Shown here: piece by piece, positions 1 to 9,858 of the stretch
How positions within the stretch are numbered: position 1 is the first letter of the stretch
Layout of the letters: every line of letters begins with the position of its first letter
Position numbers and translations under genes: made by a program
The notes under the pieces: generated by a model
Databases searched by the model: none
Seen by the model: the letters and a program-made list of their open reading frames with translations, nothing else
Told to the model about the DNA's origin: nothing
Assembly (NCBI GenBank): GCA_025356635.1
Contig: JANXRY010000049.1
Span: 1-64,000 of the forward strand
Direction of reading: 5' to 3'
DNA length: 64,000 bases
From: Gammaproteobacteria bacterium
GTDB taxonomy: Bacteria; Pseudomonadota; Gammaproteobacteria; Xanthomonadales; Xanthomonadaceae

Positions 1-1230
1 CCGGGATCGTCCAGTCTGTGGCTGCACATGGCTTCGTTTGGACCGGTGCATACCGAAGTCGCCGATGCCCAGTCGACGCCGCCACCGCCGTACACCGTAT
101 CCGACAATCCCGACAGTCTGCTCGACCAGACCGACCTGGTATTCGTCGATGCAATGGGCACGGGGTTCTCGCGCATCCTGGCCAAGGGCAAGGGCGAGGA
201 CTTCTACGGCACCGATGCCGACATCGCCGCGTTCGGACAATTCATCCAGCGCTGGGTGAGTGTGAACGCGCGCTGGAATTCACCCAAGTTCCTGCTCGGC
301 GAATCCTATGGCACCACCCGCGCCGCCGGCCTGCTCGCGCACTTGAACGAGAAAGGCATGGCCTTCAACGGTGCAGTGATGGTGTCGTCGTACTTGAATG
401 CCTGGGCTGACTTCAACGGCCCGCCGTTCGCCAACGACCTCGCTTACGAACTGTATCTACCCACCATCGCTGCCAGCGCCTGGTACCACGGCCAGCTCGA
501 TCCGAAGCCGGCGCAACTCGAGCCCTACCTCGATGAAGTGCGCGCGTTTGCGCTGGGAGAATACGCGGCGGCATTGGCCAAGGGCAGCAAGCTCGGCGAT
601 GCCGAGCGCGACGCGGTGCTGGCCAAATTGCATCGCTACACCGCGATGCCCAACGACTTCCTGCTGCAGGCCAATCTGCGTATCGACCCGTCGCGCTTCG
701 GCAAAGAACTGCTGCGCGGCCAACGCCGCACGATTGGCCGGCTGGACGCGCGCTTCGTCGGCATCGACCACGATGCAGCCGGCGAAACGCCGGAATCGGA
801 TGCCGCCGACGATGCCTTCGCCGCGGCGTTCACCGCCACGCTCAACAGCTACGTGCGCGGCACGCTCGGCTACAAGAGCGACGACCTGTACCGGCCGACC
901 AATTACGGTGAAGTCGGCAAGGACTGGGACGATCACCACGACGCCGGGGGTGGGCGCACTGCGTTGCCCGATGTCGCCGAAGACCTGCGCAGGGCGATGT
1001 CGGCCAACCCGGCGCTGAAAGTGTTCTTCGCCAACGGCTACTACGATTTCGCCACGCCGTTCTTCGAGACCGAATACACCGTCGCGCACATGGGTCTTGA
1101 CGCTGCGCTGGAAAAGAACCTGTCCTGGGGCTACTACCCGTCGGGGCACATGATCTACATCAATCCCGGTTCACGCCAGCGGATGAAGGCGGACCTGTCG
1201 CGTTTCTATCAGTCGGCAGGCGGGCAGTAG
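1..1230 (+). CDS. Serine carboxypeptidase-like S10 family peptidase (3' part, start outside window)
   Basis: The reading frame is open from base 1 (PGSSSLWLHMASF...), so the true start lies upstream and the Met at 28 is internal. The visible 409 residues match the S10 serine carboxypeptidase fold. The nucleophile motif GESYGT has its Ser codon at 304-306, the likely catalytic Asp is in NGYYDFATPF (codon 1045-1047), and the His is in PSGHMIYIN (codon 1147-1149), in the Ser-Asp-His order of the family. These enzymes remove C-terminal residues from peptides and in Xanthomonadales are usually exported; the signal peptide would lie outside the window. The family is clear; the substrate is not. Confidence 0.9.
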   Translation, partial: PGSSSLWLHMASFGPVHTEVADAQSTPPPPYTVSDNPDSLLDQTDLVFVDAMGTGFSRILAKGKGEDFYGTDADIAAFGQFIQRWVSVNARWNSPKFLLGESYGTTRAAGLLAHLNEKGMAFNGAVMVSSYLNAWADFNGPPFANDLAYELYLPTIAASAWYHGQLDPKPAQLEPYLDEVRAFALGEYAAALAKGSKLGDAERDAVLAKLHRYTAMPNDFLLQANLRIDPSRFGKELLRGQRRTIGRLDARFVGIDHDAAGETPESDAADDAFAAAFTATLNSYVRGTLGYKSDDLYRPTNYGEVGKDWDDHHDAGGGRTALPDVAEDLRRAMSANPALKVFFANGYYDFATPFFETEYTVAHMGLDAALEKNLSWGYYPSGHMIYINPGSRQRMKADLSRFYQSAGGQ

Positions 1231-1250
1231 TTTCATCGAACACTGACGAT

Positions 1251-1268
1251 TCCGCCTGCGGCGGCGGA
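1251..1268 (+). terminator. Weak hairpin after the S10 peptidase gene
   Basis: Arms TCCGCC (1251-1256) and GGCGGA (1263-1268) enclose a 6-nt loop 21 nt after the peptidase stop. Only a short T stretch follows, so this is at best a weak intrinsic terminator. Confidence 0.25.
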
Positions 1269-1319
1269 TTTGCTATCGTTCGCCTTCCGCAAATCGCGGC
1301 CGCCATCAGGAAAATCGCC

Positions 1320-4300
1320 ATGCCGTCAGCACCAGTGTTTTTCCGGATCCGCTCGCTGTTCCTGCTCGGTTTCGGGCTGGCGTCGGCGACGGCGTGGGCA
1401 GCGGCACCCGACTACGGTGACCTGCATTGGCGGTTGCTCGGTCCGTTCCGGGGCGGGCGCGTACTGACGGTTGCCGGCGTGCCCGGCCAGTCGCAGCATT
1501 TCTACTTCGGCGCGGTCAATGGCGGCGTCTGGGAAACCCAGGATGCAGGCCGCACCTGGCAACCGATTTTTGACGAGCAGCCGATCGGTTCGATCGGCGC
1601 GCTGGCGATCGCGCCCTCCGATCCGAACGTGCTCTACGTCGGCAGCGGCGAAGCCGACATGCGCTCGGACATCGCCCAGGGCGATGGCATGTACCGCTCG
1701 GCCGATGCCGGCAAACATTGGGCGAAGATCGGGCTGGCCGATAGCCAGCAGATCGGCAAGGTCATCATCGATCCGCGCGACGCCAACACGCTGTTCGTTG
1801 CTGCGCTCGGACATGCTTACGGGCCGAACGCGGAACGCGGCGTGTTCCGTTCGCGCGATGCTGGTTCGCATTGGCAGCGCGTGCTTGGCGAAGGCGTGGA
1901 CACCGGCGCGATCGATCTCAGTTTCGATCCCGGTAATCCGCAGGTGATTTACGCGGCGATGTGGCAGGCGCGGCGCACGCCCTGGAACATCTACCCGCCG
2001 TCCAGCGGCCCGGGCTCGGGGCTGTACAAGTCCAGCGATGGTGGCGACTCCTGGACGCATATCAGCGGCAATGGCTTTCCGGCGCAGGTCGGGCGCATCG
2101 GCATCGCGGTGGCGATGAGCGAACCGGCCCGCGTCTATGCCATCGTCGATGGCGCCGAAGGCGGCCTTTATCGTTCCGACGATGCCGGCGTGCACTGGCG
2201 CAAGACCAGCGGCGATCCGCGCATCTGGCAACGTGGCTGGTATTTCAACCGGATCACGGTTGATCCGAAGAATTCCGATTGCGTGTACGCAATGAACACC
2301 ATCGTGTTGCGTTCGGATGATGGTGGCGCCCACTTCGTCGCCGACAAGGGCGATGAAACCGGCGACGACTTCCACGAATTGTGGATCGATCCGAGCAATC
2401 CCGACCGGCGCATCCTCGGCGTCGATCAGGGTGCGCTGGTTACGCTCAATGCCGGAAAAACATGGAGCAGTTGGCACAATCAGCCGACCGCGCAGATGTA
2501 CCACGTCAGCACCGACAACCATTTTCCGTATCGCGTTTACGGCGCGCAGCAGGATTCGGGCGCGGTCGGCTTGCCGAGCGCGGCGATCGGCAACGAACGC
2601 ATCACCATGGAACAGTTCCGCGAAGTCACCGCCGGTGGAGAAAGCGGCATGATCGCGCCGGATCCGAACGATCCGGACAGGGTATATGGCGGTGGCGTCG
2701 ACTTGCTCGACTTGCGTACCGAGCAAACGCATTCGATCGATCCCACCTTGGCCGAACCCGATGCACTGTATCGGCGCACCTGGACGCTGCCGCTGGTGTT
2801 CTCCCAGCGCGATCCGACAGTGTTGTATTACGCCAATCAGAAGATGTATCGCACGGCTGATGGTGGCCAGCACTGGACGACGATCAGCCCCGACCTGACC
2901 CGCGAAAATCCAGGCGTGCCGGCGAGCCAGAATGCGATCAGCGCCGACAACAACGAGGGCAATGGCCTGCGCCGCGGTGTGATCTACGCGATCGCGCCCT
3001 CGCCACTGGATGCTAAATTGTTGTGGGTGGGCACCGATGATGGCTTGATCTGGCGCAGCGGTGACGAAGGCGGGCATTGGCAGGACGTCACGCCAAAAGG
3101 CCTCGGCTCATGGTCGAAGATTGGAATACTCGAGGCCTCGCATTTCGATGCCGGCACCGCTTACGCGGCAGTCGATCGTCATCGCCTGGATGATCGTCAT
3201 CCCTATCTCTATCGCACCCGCGACGGCGGCAAGACCTGGAACAACGTCGTCAACGGCATCCGCGACGGCGATTTCGTCAACGCCGTGCGCCAAGACCCAA
3301 AGCGGCGCGGGCTGCTCTACGCGGCAACCGAACTTGGCATCTATGTTTCGTTCGACGACGGCGATCACTGGCAATCCTTGCAGATGAACTTGCCGCGTAC
3401 GTCGGTCCGGGATATGGATATCCACGGTGATGATCTTGTCGTCGCTACTCATGGCCGCGGTTTCTGGGTTCTCGACGACATCTCGCCGCTGCGGCAGATG
3501 CCAATGAGTGGTGCGACGCAATTGTTTTCGCCATCCGTAACGATCCGCGTTCGGCCCGCCGGATTTACCGGCACGCCGCTGCCGCACGACGAGCCGACGA
3601 CAGTGAACCCGCCGTTCGCCGCGCGCCTCGATTACCTGCTTGCTGCCACGCCGAAAATGCCGGTCGAGCTGGCGATCTACGACGCCGCTGGCCAGCTTGT
3701 GCGGCATTACTCCAGCGCCGATGTGCCGCCAAAACACGATGTCGCCACGGCGGGCACGGCGGCCGAATGGTTCACCACGCCGTCCATGCTCGCGACGACG
3801 CCCGGACTGCATCGCTTCCTGTGGCCGCTGCGTTATCCGGCACTGTCGGTCGCGGGCAATGCCTATGCAGACGGGGTGATGGTGCCGCCAGGCGATTACG
3901 TGATTGAGTTGCGCGTCGATGGCCAGAGCTACAAACAGTCATTGACGGTCGTTCCGGATCCGCGCGTGACAATGTCGGCGAATGCTTACGCGCAGCAATT
4001 CGCTTTTGCGCGCAAGGTCGAGGCGGCTCAGGCAAAGCTGGTAGTGGCGCTAGCAGAAGCCGGCCGATTGCACGGCGCCGTGCTGGCCAGCAACGCAGCC
4101 AACGCTGCGCTCGTCATTGCGATCAAGGCGTTGGATGCCAAGGTGATCGATATTGCCGGCATCAACGAGTCCGCCAATCCCTACAACGCCTGGTCGATAC
4201 CGCCGCACAGTACGCACTCGCTGGCACACTTGGCGCAGGCACTCGGCAAGCTTGCGGGTGCCGCCGACGATGCCGACGCCGCCCCCTCACCGGATGCAGA

Positions 4301-4439
4301 GACCGGCTACGACGCCCTGATGCCGATGCTCGATGCCGCCTTGGCCGAATGGCAGCAACTCACATCCACCGACCTCGCCGCCGTGAATGCGCGGTTGCGC
4401 AGCGCCGGACAGGCGGACCTGAAACTCAGCGGTGAATGA
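1320..4439 (+). CDS. Exported BNR/Asp-box repeat protein (sortilin/VPS10-like beta-propeller)
   Basis: A 1039-residue protein with a signal peptide (about residues 1-28, hydrophobic core then AWAAAP). At least ten Asp-box motifs of the form S/T-x-D-x-G-x-x-W/F are visible (TQDAGRTW, SADAGKHW, SRDAGSHW, SSDGGDSW, SDDAGVHW, SDDGGAHF, TADGGQHW, SGDEGGHW, TRDGGKTW, SFDDGDHW), which mark one or two large beta-propellers. The last ~300 residues lack them and look like a beta-sandwich followed by a helical tail. Such proteins are often labelled glycosyl hydrolase, but no catalytic residues can be assigned here; a binding role outside the cytoplasm is equally possible. A ribosome site AGGA lies just before the ATG. 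Its stop overlaps the next start. Confidence 0.85.
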   Translation: MPSAPVFFRIRSLFLLGFGLASATAWAAAPDYGDLHWRLLGPFRGGRVLTVAGVPGQSQHFYFGAVNGGVWETQDAGRTWQPIFDEQPIGSIGALAIAPSDPNVLYVGSGEADMRSDIAQGDGMYRSADAGKHWAKIGLADSQQIGKVIIDPRDANTLFVAALGHAYGPNAERGVFRSRDAGSHWQRVLGEGVDTGAIDLSFDPGNPQVIYAAMWQARRTPWNIYPPSSGPGSGLYKSSDGGDSWTHISGNGFPAQVGRIGIAVAMSEPARVYAIVDGAEGGLYRSDDAGVHWRKTSGDPRIWQRGWYFNRITVDPKNSDCVYAMNTIVLRSDDGGAHFVADKGDETGDDFHELWIDPSNPDRRILGVDQGALVTLNAGKTWSSWHNQPTAQMYHVSTDNHFPYRVYGAQQDSGAVGLPSAAIGNERITMEQFREVTAGGESGMIAPDPNDPDRVYGGGVDLLDLRTEQTHSIDPTLAEPDALYRRTWTLPLVFSQRDPTVLYYANQKMYRTADGGQHWTTISPDLTRENPGVPASQNAISADNNEGNGLRRGVIYAIAPSPLDAKLLWVGTDDGLIWRSGDEGGHWQDVTPKGLGSWSKIGILEASHFDAGTAYAAVDRHRLDDRHPYLYRTRDGGKTWNNVVNGIRDGDFVNAVRQDPKRRGLLYAATELGIYVSFDDGDHWQSLQMNLPRTSVRDMDIHGDDLVVATHGRGFWVLDDISPLRQMPMSGATQLFSPSVTIRVRPAGFTGTPLPHDEPTTVNPPFAARLDYLLAATPKMPVELAIYDAAGQLVRHYSSADVPPKHDVATAGTAAEWFTTPSMLATTPGLHRFLWPLRYPALSVAGNAYADGVMVPPGDYVIELRVDGQSYKQSLTVVPDPRVTMSANAYAQQFAFARKVEAAQAKLVVALAEAGRLHGAVLASNAANAALVIAIKALDAKVIDIAGINESANPYNAWSIPPHSTHSLAHLAQALGKLAGAADDADAAPSPDAETGYDALMPMLDAALAEWQQLTSTDLAAVNARLRSAGQADLKLSGE

Positions 4440-5868
4440 ATCCATGGACGACGTCCTGCGCCTGGCGTTCGAAGCTACGCTCGCGTTCCGGCATTCGCTG
4501 CCGGAGCGCCCGGTCGGTGTGCAGGCGAGCCAGGCCTCGTTGCATGCCGCGCTTGGAGCTCCACTCACTGACCAGGGCGAGCCCGCCGCCACGGTGATCG
4601 CCGACCTGGTTCGCAATGCCGATGCTGGCATCGTGGCCGAACCCGGGCCGCGCTATTTCGGTTTCGTGATCGGCGGCAGTTCCGAGGCCGCGATGGCGGC
4701 GGATTGGCTCACCACCGCCTGGGACCAGAACGCTGGCTTGTACGCCTGCGCACCGGCGTTGTCGGTGGTCGAAGATATTTGCGCCGGTTGGGTGGTCGAT
4801 CTGCTCGGTTTGCCAACGCAGAGCAGCGTCGGTTTCGTCACTGGCTGCCAGATGGCACATTTCACCTGCATCGCCGCCGCGCGCAACGAATTGCTGCGCC
4901 GGGTTGGTTGGGACGTCGAACAGGAAGGCTTGCACGGCTCGCCACACATCCACGTGGTGGTTGGCGACGAAGTGCATGTCACCGTGCCGCGTGCGCTGCG
5001 CTTCGCCGGACTCGGCGCGGGTCGCATGCTGCGCGTGCCGGTCGATGGTCAGGGCCGGATGATCGCGGCGGAACTCACGAATACGTTGGCGATGCTCGAC
5101 GGCCCGGTGCTTGTTTGCGCGCAAGTCGGCAACGTCAATACCGGGGCGATCGATCCGATCGATGAAATCGCCAAAGCTTGTGCCGGGCACAACACTTGGC
5201 TGCATGTCGATGGTGCCTTCGGGCTCTGGGCCGCAGCGGTGCCGTCGATGCGTCATGCAGTGAAGGGCATCGAGCGCGCCGATTCCTGGGCCACCGATGC
5301 GCACAAGTGGTTGAACGTGCCGTACGACTCGGGCCTGGCGATCGTCAAGGATGCGCGCGCCCATCGCGCGGCGATGACGGCGAGCGCTGCCTACCTGATC
5401 CAGTCGACGGGCGACGCCGTTCGCGATGCCGTCGATTGGGTTCCTGAATTCTCGCGGCGTGGTCGCGGATTCCCGATCTACGCGCAGTTGCGCACACTCG
5501 GTCGCGCGGGTCTCGCCGAACTCATCGCGAATAGCTGCGCGCTCGCTCGTCGCGCCGCCGATGGTTTGGCGGCTATTCCCGGCGCCGAGGTCCTCAATGA
5601 AATCGCCTTGAACCAGATCCTGGTGCGCTTCACCCCGAGTGCCGGTGGCGACGCCGATGCTTTCACCCGGCGCGTGGTCGAGGGCGTGCAGGAGGAAGGC
5701 ACTTGCTGGCTGTCCGGCAGCAGTTGGCACGGCGTTGCGGTGATGCGCATGTCGATCAGCGGGCAGGACACCACCGAAGTCGACATCGACCGCTCGGTCG
5801 CGGCAATTCGCGCCGTTGCGTTCGCTGCTATGGCAAGCCCCGAATTCAGACAAGGAGAGCGACTGTGA
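4432..5868 (+). CDS. PLP-dependent decarboxylase/aminotransferase-fold enzyme (group II decarboxylase family)
   Basis: 478 residues from a GTG at 4432 that overlaps the stop of the preceding gene; an ATG at 4444 is an alternative start. The PLP lysine is in DAHKWLNVP (K292 counted from the GTG), preceded by the cofactor-pairing Asp in HVDGAFGLW, as in aromatic-L-amino-acid and glutamate decarboxylase relatives. Length is typical for the family. The substrate amino acid cannot be told from sequence alone. The gene is packed between the BNR protein and the TPR protein, so the three are probably co-transcribed. Confidence 0.85.
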   Translation: MNESMDDVLRLAFEATLAFRHSLPERPVGVQASQASLHAALGAPLTDQGEPAATVIADLVRNADAGIVAEPGPRYFGFVIGGSSEAAMAADWLTTAWDQNAGLYACAPALSVVEDICAGWVVDLLGLPTQSSVGFVTGCQMAHFTCIAAARNELLRRVGWDVEQEGLHGSPHIHVVVGDEVHVTVPRALRFAGLGAGRMLRVPVDGQGRMIAAELTNTLAMLDGPVLVCAQVGNVNTGAIDPIDEIAKACAGHNTWLHVDGAFGLWAAAVPSMRHAVKGIERADSWATDAHKWLNVPYDSGLAIVKDARAHRAAMTASAAYLIQSTGDAVRDAVDWVPEFSRRGRGFPIYAQLRTLGRAGLAELIANSCALARRAADGLAAIPGAEVLNEIALNQILVRFTPSAGGDADAFTRRVVEGVQEEGTCWLSGSSWHGVAVMRMSISGQDTTEVDIDRSVAAIRAVAFAAMASPEFRQGERL

Positions 5869-7481
5869 ACCATCAGGATCCAGGAATAGCGCAGCGCTTA
5901 TGCGTCTTGGGAATCGTGTTCGTGACAGCGCTGACCATGTCCTGGCAGTCGATTTCGGCGCATGAACACGCCGAAGCCGAGATGTCGACGACACCGGTGC
6001 AATTGGGCCGATTGAGTTTTCCGACTTCGACCCATTCCAAGCCGGCACAGGCGGCGTTCGAACAGGGCATGCTCTGGCTGCATTTGTTCGAATACGACCA
6101 CGCGGTCGATTCTTTCCACGAGGCCGAACGCCTGGATCCTGGCTTTGCGATGGCCTACTGGGGCGAGGCCATGACCCACACGCATCCGGTCTGGAACGAG
6201 GACGACCGCGATGCTGCGCAAGCCGCTTTGGCGAAACTCGGCGCCACACCTGCGGCGCGCGCTGCCAAGGCGCCGACCGTTCGCGAAAAAGCCTACCTGG
6301 ACGCGGCAGAGAAACTGTACGGCCCCGGCACCATGAAGGAACGTGACACTGCGTTCCTGGCGGCGATGACCGCGATGGCAAAAGCCTATCCGCGCGACGA
6401 CGAAGCGCAACTGTTTCATGCGCTGGCCTTGCTCGGCTTCACTCGCGGTGAACGCGACATTCCCAACTACCTGCAGGCGGCGGAGATTTCCAGGCGCGTG
6501 CTCGCGCGCAACCCGCAGCATCCTGGCGCGGCGCACTACTGGATTCACGGCATGGACGATCCGGAACACGCGGCTGGCGCTCTGGTGCCGGCGCGGGCGC
6601 TGTCGAAGATCGCTCCTGGCGCCGGTCACGCCCAGCACATGACCTCGCATATCTTCATGGCGCTGGGTATGTGGCAGGACGTCGTCGATGCAAACGTCAA
6701 TGCCATCCAGGTGATCGCCGATGAAAAGCACGCGACCCAGCGGCCGATGGTTTATTGCGGTCACTACCCGTCCTGGTTGTTGTACAGCAACTACCAACTC
6801 GGACGTCAGGACGTGGCGCAGAAGGCGTTGTTGCAATGCCTCGACTCGGGTAAGGCGGCGCTGGCGTGGTACCGCGCGCATCCTGAGGTGGCCGGCGGCG
6901 ATGCCGGCATGGCGCGCCTGAAAACTCGGACGGAAGGATCGATGATGATGATGCGCGCGATTTCGGTCATCGAATCCGAGACCGATCGCGCGCAGAATGC
7001 CGCCATTCCGCTGGATGTTTCCGAACTCGGGCGCAATGCCGGCTGGGACGATTTCGCCCGCGGTTATGCCGCCGCCAAGGGTGGCGACTACGCCCAGGCC
7101 AACGCTTTCCTCGCTGCCTTGAAAGCGACGGCGCAACAACCAGCCGGGAGCAATGAGGATTCCGCGAGCGATAGCGACTACCTGCAGATCATGGCCTTGA
7201 TGCTGCAGGGCACGATTGCGCAGGGAATAGGCAAACCCGAGGATGCGATCGCTGCGGCGCGCGCCGCAGCCAAGCGCTACGACGCATTGCCGTTCGACTT
7301 CGGACCGCCGGTGCCGCTCAAGCCACCGCACGAACTGGCCGGCGAATTTCTCTTGCAGGCGGGCGATGCGAAAGAAGCCTTGGCCGAGTTCGATCTCTCG
7401 CTCAAACTGGCGCCGAAGCGCGCGCTGTCCTTGCAAGGTCGCGAACATGCGCTGGCGGCGATGGCAATGCCGCAGAAATGA
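5865..7481 (+). CDS. Exported tetratricopeptide-repeat protein
   Basis: I place the start at GTG 5865, which overlaps the upstream TGA and has a good ribosome site (AAGGAGAG, 5851-5858). The protein has 538 residues with an N-terminal hydrophobic segment (LCVLGIVFVTALTMSW) and then SAHEHAEA, read as a signal peptide. Several helical TPR-like units follow, the clearest around FEQGMLWLHLFEYDHAVDSF and the C-terminal GEFLLQAGDAKEALAEFDL. His- and Asp-rich patches occur (HTHPVWNEDDRD). TPR proteins hold protein partners; no catalytic function can be assigned. It sits in the operon before the metal transporter-like gene. Confidence 0.8.
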   Translation: MNHQDPGIAQRLCVLGIVFVTALTMSWQSISAHEHAEAEMSTTPVQLGRLSFPTSTHSKPAQAAFEQGMLWLHLFEYDHAVDSFHEAERLDPGFAMAYWGEAMTHTHPVWNEDDRDAAQAALAKLGATPAARAAKAPTVREKAYLDAAEKLYGPGTMKERDTAFLAAMTAMAKAYPRDDEAQLFHALALLGFTRGERDIPNYLQAAEISRRVLARNPQHPGAAHYWIHGMDDPEHAAGALVPARALSKIAPGAGHAQHMTSHIFMALGMWQDVVDANVNAIQVIADEKHATQRPMVYCGHYPSWLLYSNYQLGRQDVAQKALLQCLDSGKAALAWYRAHPEVAGGDAGMARLKTRTEGSMMMMRAISVIESETDRAQNAAIPLDVSELGRNAGWDDFARGYAAAKGGDYAQANAFLAALKATAQQPAGSNEDSASDSDYLQIMALMLQGTIAQGIGKPEDAIAAARAAAKRYDALPFDFGPPVPLKPPHELAGEFLLQAGDAKEALAEFDLSLKLAPKRALSLQGREHALAAMAMPQK

Positions 7482-7517
7482 TTTTCGCGGTGGCCATGCA
7501 GTGGGGATGAAGTCACG

Positions 7518-8801
7518 ATGACCGAGCCCGGCGCGCGCAGGCAATCCGTCGTTGGCCGCGTCCTCGGCTCGCTCGGTCCCGGCGTCACCACCGGGGCCGC
7601 CGACGACGATCCGTCCGGCATCGCCACCTATTCGGTGGTGGGCGCCCAATACGGCACCGGCTTCCTGTGGTCGGCGCTGTTAACCTGGCCGCTGATGGCC
7701 GCCGTGCAGATGATGTGCGCACGGGTCGGCATGGTCACCGGCATGGGCCTGGCCGGAGCGTTGCGGCAGCGGTTCCCGCGCTGGCTGGTCGGCCTGATCG
7801 CACTGGCTTTGCTGATCGCCAATACCATCAACATCGCCTCTGACCTGTCGGGCATGGCCGATGCCGCCGACATGCTCGGGGCCGGCCCGTCCGGCCTGTA
7901 CGTCTGGGTATTCGGGTTGGGCATCTGCTTCTTGACGGTCAAGCTGCGCTACCACCAGATCGCCAGTGTGCTCCGATGGCTGGCGCTGACCCTGTTCGCC
8001 TATGTGATCGCAGCGTTGCTGTTGCAGCCGGACTGGGCGCAGGTACTGCACGACACCTTCTTGCCCTCGCTGCGTTTCGAATCCGGTGAATGGGCGGCCT
8101 TGGTCGCGATCCTGGGCACGACGATCAGTCCGTATTTGTTTTTCTGGCAGGCGGGGCAGGAGGTCGAAGAGGAGATCGCCAAGGGTCGGCGTCTGCTGGC
8201 GCACCGGCGAGGCGCCTCGCGCCGCGAGCTGAGCGCGCGGCGCATCGACGTCGGCATCGGCACGTTCTTCTCCAACCTGGTGATGTTCTTCATTATCCTC
8301 ACCACCGCGCTGACCCTGCATCGGCACGGCATCACCGACATCGCCACCACTCGGCAGGCGGCCGAGGCCCTGCGGCCGTTGGCAGGCGACCAGGCCTATC
8401 TTCTGTACACGCTGGGTATTGTCGGAACCGGTTTGCTGGCCATCCCGACCCTGGCCGGCTCGGCTGCCTATGCCTTCGCCGAAACCTTCGACTGGGCCTA
8501 CGGACTGGACCAGAAATTCCGCAATGCCGTCTCGTTTTATGCGGTGTTCGTCTTCGCCACCGTGGCCGGCGGGGTACTCGATTTCCTCCGGGTCGATCCG
8601 ATCAAGGCGCTGCTCTGGTCGGCCGTGCTCAATGGCCTGCTCGCGCCGTTCCTGCTGGTCGCCCTGCTGATGGTCTCGGGCAGCAAACTGATAATGCGCG
8701 GACAGGCCAGTTCGGGCCTGTCCCGGACGGTGGTCCAGGTCACGACCGTGGTCATGTTTGCCGCCGCGATCGGCATGTTCGTTTTCTCCGCCGGCCGCTG
8801 A
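7518..8801 (+). CDS. Nramp (SLC11)-like divalent cation transporter, divergent metal-site variant
   Basis: 427 residues with about eleven hydrophobic segments and the LeuT-like layout of Nramp proteins. The TM1 motif reads DDDPSGIA (residues 29-36) in place of the classical DPGN, and the TM6 region reads TTISPYLFFWQAGQE (from about residue 199) with no MPH. In canonical Nramps the Asp and Asn of DPGN and the Met of MPH bind Mn/Fe; here the Met is missing and the Asn is replaced. The protein therefore belongs to an Nramp-related side branch, some members of which are known or suspected to move other ions such as Mg2+. Ion choice is not predictable from sequence. It ends 9 bp from the convergent AraC gene. 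Confidence 0.85.
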   Translation: MTEPGARRQSVVGRVLGSLGPGVTTGAADDDPSGIATYSVVGAQYGTGFLWSALLTWPLMAAVQMMCARVGMVTGMGLAGALRQRFPRWLVGLIALALLIANTINIASDLSGMADAADMLGAGPSGLYVWVFGLGICFLTVKLRYHQIASVLRWLALTLFAYVIAALLLQPDWAQVLHDTFLPSLRFESGEWAALVAILGTTISPYLFFWQAGQEVEEEIAKGRRLLAHRRGASRRELSARRIDVGIGTFFSNLVMFFIILTTALTLHRHGITDIATTRQAAEALRPLAGDQAYLLYTLGIVGTGLLAIPTLAGSAAYAFAETFDWAYGLDQKFRNAVSFYAVFVFATVAGGVLDFLRVDPIKALLWSAVLNGLLAPFLLVALLMVSGSKLIMRGQASSGLSRTVVQVTTVVMFAAAIGMFVFSAGR

Positions 8802-8810
8802 CCACGCGAA

Positions 8811-9836
8811 TCAGGACGAGACGCGTATCGCCTTGGGGGAAACGCCCGTCCAGCGTTTGAAAGCGCGGCGAAATTCGCGCGCATCCCGGAAGCCCACCGC
8901 CGTGCCGATGTCGGCTATGGGGCGATTGCTGCCCTGGAGCAGGAGGCGCGCCTGTTCAGCACGGACCCGATCGTGCAGGGATTTGAAGCCGGTGCCGGCG
9001 GCACCAAGTTGCCGGCGCAGGGTACGTTCAGTGAGGTTGAGGGCGCCGGCGATATCGGCCAGCGGCGGGTTGTCCTTCAGCCGTTGCCGGAGCAGGCGTT
9101 CGACCGAGTCGATGATCTCGCTGCGGCGCGACGCCTCGGCCTGTTGCCGGCACAGCGACAGGGCCAATTGGGCGCTGATCGGATCGTAGTTGGGCAGCGG
9201 CGTCGCCAGCCAATGACTGGCGATGCGCGCGCAGCTCTCCGGCTGGGCAAAGCGCACTGGGCATTGGAACAGCTCCGCGTAGAAGGATGCGTAGGCCGGC
9301 GCCGGGTAGGCCAGGTCCAGACGCAGCGGCCGGAATTCTGGCCCGACCAGGCTTCGGCAAAGAATCAGTGAGCTCAGGAACAGCTCCTCGCACAGGAAGG
9401 GCAGGATTTCCGGATCGACTTGGCGCGGCTTGGCGATGATCGCGAACTCGTCGGCAGAGATCGGCGCAAACGAGATGTCCATCAGGCTGCCGGTGACGAT
9501 GTGGTTTTCCATGCTGATCGCCAGCGCGTCGCCGAAGGTGCGTGCCGTCATCATCGCCAGGCCGAGCACGCCGAAATTTCCGATGGTCTGGCGCCTGCCG
9601 ATCTGCAGGCCCAAGTCGGGCAGGGCCAGTGCCTTGATGGCGCGTTTGACCACGCGTCGTGCCTGCCGGAACGACACCCGCACGTTGGCATCGCGGATCT
9701 GTTCGCGGCTCAGGCCCAGGCCCCAGAACCAGCGCCGGCAATCGACGCCGCGGGCGTCGGCCAGTTCGCACAGGCAGGCGAGCTTGTTGGTGCTGAGCAT
9801 CGCATCGGTGAGACTGGCGTCACGGAGTGGTTTCAT
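8811..9836 (-). CDS. AraC-family transcriptional regulator
   Basis: 341 residues. The N-terminal ~200 residues match the AraC-type arabinose-binding-like domain (Pfam PF12625 type, as in OruR/VirF-like regulators), and the C-terminal ~100 contain a double helix-turn-helix (ADIAGALNLTERTLRRQL, then the RPIADIGTAVGF-DAREFRRAFKRWTG signature). It is divergent from the beta-helix lipoprotein gene with 141 nt between start codons, so it is the probable activator of that lipoprotein/cytochrome/TonB-receptor unit. The effector ligand is unknown. Confidence 0.9.
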   Translation of the reverse strand: MKPLRDASLTDAMLSTNKLACLCELADARGVDCRRWFWGLGLSREQIRDANVRVSFRQARRVVKRAIKALALPDLGLQIGRRQTIGNFGVLGLAMMTARTFGDALAISMENHIVTGSLMDISFAPISADEFAIIAKPRQVDPEILPFLCEELFLSSLILCRSLVGPEFRPLRLDLAYPAPAYASFYAELFQCPVRFAQPESCARIASHWLATPLPNYDPISAQLALSLCRQQAEASRRSEIIDSVERLLRQRLKDNPPLADIAGALNLTERTLRRQLGAAGTGFKSLHDRVRAEQARLLLQGSNRPIADIGTAVGFRDAREFRRAFKRWTGVSPKAIRVSS

Positions 9837-9858
9837 GAGGGCCGCGCCTAGGGAGATT

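Noticed and set aside
1326-6381. Long antisense open frames under the BNR, decarboxylase and TPR genes (1326-3077 and 4426-6381, minus)
   Set aside because: No recognisable domain, heavy in Arg and Pro, and opposite to clear genes; high-GC shadow frames.
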